This document shows, piece by piece, positions 62,092-64,000 of a DNA stretch of 64,000 nucleotides (the first letter of the stretch is position 1; each line of letters begins with the position of its first letter). Both the position numbers and the translations under genes were made by a program. The notes under the pieces were generated by a model. The model worked only from the letters and a program-made list of their open reading frames with translations, did no database searches and was not told the origin of the DNA. Source of the stretch: Brachionus sp. 'Tiscar' (lineage: Eukaryota > Rotifera > Eurotatoria > Ploima > Brachionidae); NCBI GenBank assembly GCA_006352455.1, contig VANL01000088.1, positions 1 through 64,000 on the forward strand, in the 5' to 3' direction.

Positions 62092-64000
62092 CCAAATTTG
62101 TTTGCTACTTTGTAATTTCTTTCTAATTACTTTTTTTGGATGATTATTTGAACTTCCTGGAACCGATATTTTTAATTGATAATTTTACTTTGAAATTAAT
62201 AAATTAATCTCGAAAATAAATTATAAAAACAAAAAATAAGTGTCAATTTTTTTAAATAAATTAAAAAAAGAGATTTTAAAATATTCTACTCAAGCAAATT
62301 CGTAAAAATTTAAATTTCTCACATTATTTGATCTAAAAAATTAATTATATATATTTATTGGTTTAATTAGTCTTTTATTATTATTATTCTATAATTAAGT
62401 TTTTATTTTACCATTTATCTAATTATTATTTATAAGACTAATAAATTTATTATAGCTGAATTTTGGGAATTTTCAATTATTTTTTTAAAGTATCGTAGCT
62501 CAGATAAGGATTTCAGTTGTTGTAAATATTCAATTAATTAAAGCCAAATTTATCATGATTGAATAAAACCAATTCAAATAATAAAATAAATTTAATGCTT
62601 TTTTATTGAATTATTCGATCATGTGCTAACGATTTGACAAATAAGCCAAATAATCAATTAAATGACGCGTAAAAAAATTTAAATAAATCTAACTTATTTT
62701 CTTATCTTCAATATTTATATGTTTTTGTTTTTAAATTTTTTTAAATCAATACTAATGAAATTTAAAAAATTCAGCTGACTCGAAAAAAATAAATCTTAGA
62801 AATTTTTTTCTGTTTTCTAAACCTTTTAAGTGTTAATGGCATGTGAATTTCAATTTTTAAATGCTGAATAAAAAATGCCGCTCAAAATTTTGTTTTAAGA
62901 TTATTTAAGTGAAAAAAAATCTTGATAAGTATGCTCAACGCATGTGAGGAAAAGTTACAAATTAAAAAACAAATTAATTGTCTCCTGATTCTTGATTAAA
63001 AATAATTGATTTAAGATAAACCATTGACTTAGGAACTAGTAATTTCTCATTTTAATTCTAAAAGCTAATTTAGCTTATATTTTTATACAATATTTTTGAA
63101 TCATTTGATAAGGCTTGTTATATTTTGTCACGAAAATAAATAAAATTCTATTTAATTATTCTTATCTTATTTGGAACTAGAAAGATATGTATCTAGAATC
63201 CTAGATCATTAAGTAGAATAGTTCTTTTAGAAAATAAATTTTTATTTATTTAATTAAATATCTTTTTTAAATTAAAATTTTTTAATTTATCGAAAATAAA
63301 TTTAAAAAGAAAATAATCATAAAATCATCGTTTAGGAAGAAGTTTTAACGTAGGGAGTATTTTTCCTTATATTAATTTTAATAAAAATATTTTTTAAATT
63401 TCCTTGAATTAGTTTAAAATTCGAATAACATAAGTAACTATTCATGAAATAACTACTTTATATTTCCGAATATCTGATCTTAGTCTAAAATAATTTATTT
63501 ATACAGCACTCGGATTTTAAGATTATCCTTAGTAGGCCGAAATATATATTATTTGATATATTGAATTTTAATCAATTTTTGACATTTTCAAATTTTTTTT
63601 TTAAATTTTCAATGTGTTATATGGAATTTTATATTTATGTAATCAAAAATCAAGGAATCATATTCAGTCAAATTGAGATCTATTCAATTAATCAAAAACT
63701 TTGAACAGTATCAAATAGTTATTAAAAATCATTAATTAAGAATTCAGAGGTTGAGGTCGGAAATTTAATCAGCTGATAGAAAAAAGCTATATAAATGCTT
63801 TCATAGCTTTTTTCTTGTCATTTAGAAAGTAACCAAACTTAAATTTTAAAGATATTAATAAAAAAACGGAAAATATGTAAATTAGTATAAAAAATATCTG
63901 CAATAAAACCTGGATGAGAGGTTAAATTCCTTTCAGCTCTTCAATTCCATGGCTCTACGTTTTGTTTTAGTTTTATCTGGAAGAAGCTAAATAAATTTTC
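62092..64000. other. AT-rich 3' flank of PFDN2 to window end
   Basis: No gene recognised. An AATAAA just after 62190 may be the PFDN2 poly(A) signal. The last 100 bases (63905-63990, with CTGGATGAGAGG and CATGGCTCTACG) are less AT-rich and could be the edge of another gene or element outside the window. Confidence 0.35.

Overview
The window is nuclear DNA from a small, very AT-rich metazoan. The genes are animal families (acetylcholinesterase, KANSL1, PITHD1, ERAL1, TBL2, a reeler protein, a rhodopsin-like GPCR, SEC61G, LRCH, ASZ1/GASZ, MRPS28, PFDN2). They use the standard code and are cut by introns that are mostly 45-130 bp. Exons stand out as islands in low-complexity A/T sequence. A monogonont rotifer such as Brachionus fits this style, but that is an inference; another AT-rich spiralian is possible. 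No tRNA, rRNA, CRISPR or virus was recognised. All splice structures below were derived by eye from GT/AG sites, reading frame and family similarity.

Layout. 1-230: 3' end of a decayed non-LTR retrotransposon. 3950-6156 (+): acetylcholinesterase with a hydrophobic C-terminal tail reached through one small intron. 6631-7133: long-TIR MITE. 7462-8286 (-): unrecognised 274-aa protein. 10552-12008 (+) and 15335-17575 (+): two tandem, diverged KANSL1/NSL1-type genes carrying the MOF-binding PEHE domain. 18193-20333 (-): PITHD1, whose third intron holds an antisense retrotransposon relic. 20449-22545 (-): ERAL1 mitochondrial GTPase, 115 bp upstream of PITHD1. 23490-23890: another decayed retrotransposon end. 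24427-26340 (+): TBL2 in eleven exons. 27031-28790 (+): unrecognised 507-aa proline-rich and coiled-coil protein. 29031-29327: MITE. 29620-30426 (+): reeler-domain protein. 30637-31938 (-): orphan peptide-type GPCR.

31939-51648 is a gene-poor stretch of almost 20 kb with one recognisable gene, SEC61G (38052-38314, -), and several inverted-repeat elements. 51649-57440 (+) is LRCH, with a large first intron that holds two hairpin elements and with two alternative 3' exons: one finishes the calponin-homology domain, the other replaces its end with a transmembrane tail. 58448-60436 (-) is ASZ1/GASZ (ankyrin, SAM, C-terminal membrane anchor), followed upstream on the same strand by MRPS28 (60579-61125). 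PFDN2 (61592-62091, +) lies head to head with MRPS28.

The genes do not form one pathway. Recurring themes are chromatin acetylation (two KANSL1 paralogues), mitochondrial translation (ERAL1, MRPS28), ER and proteostasis (SEC61G, TBL2, PFDN2) and piRNA biology at mitochondria (ASZ1). Two same-strand pairs, ERAL1-PITHD1 and MRPS28-ASZ1, have gaps of only 115 and 142 bp and could be co-transcribed.
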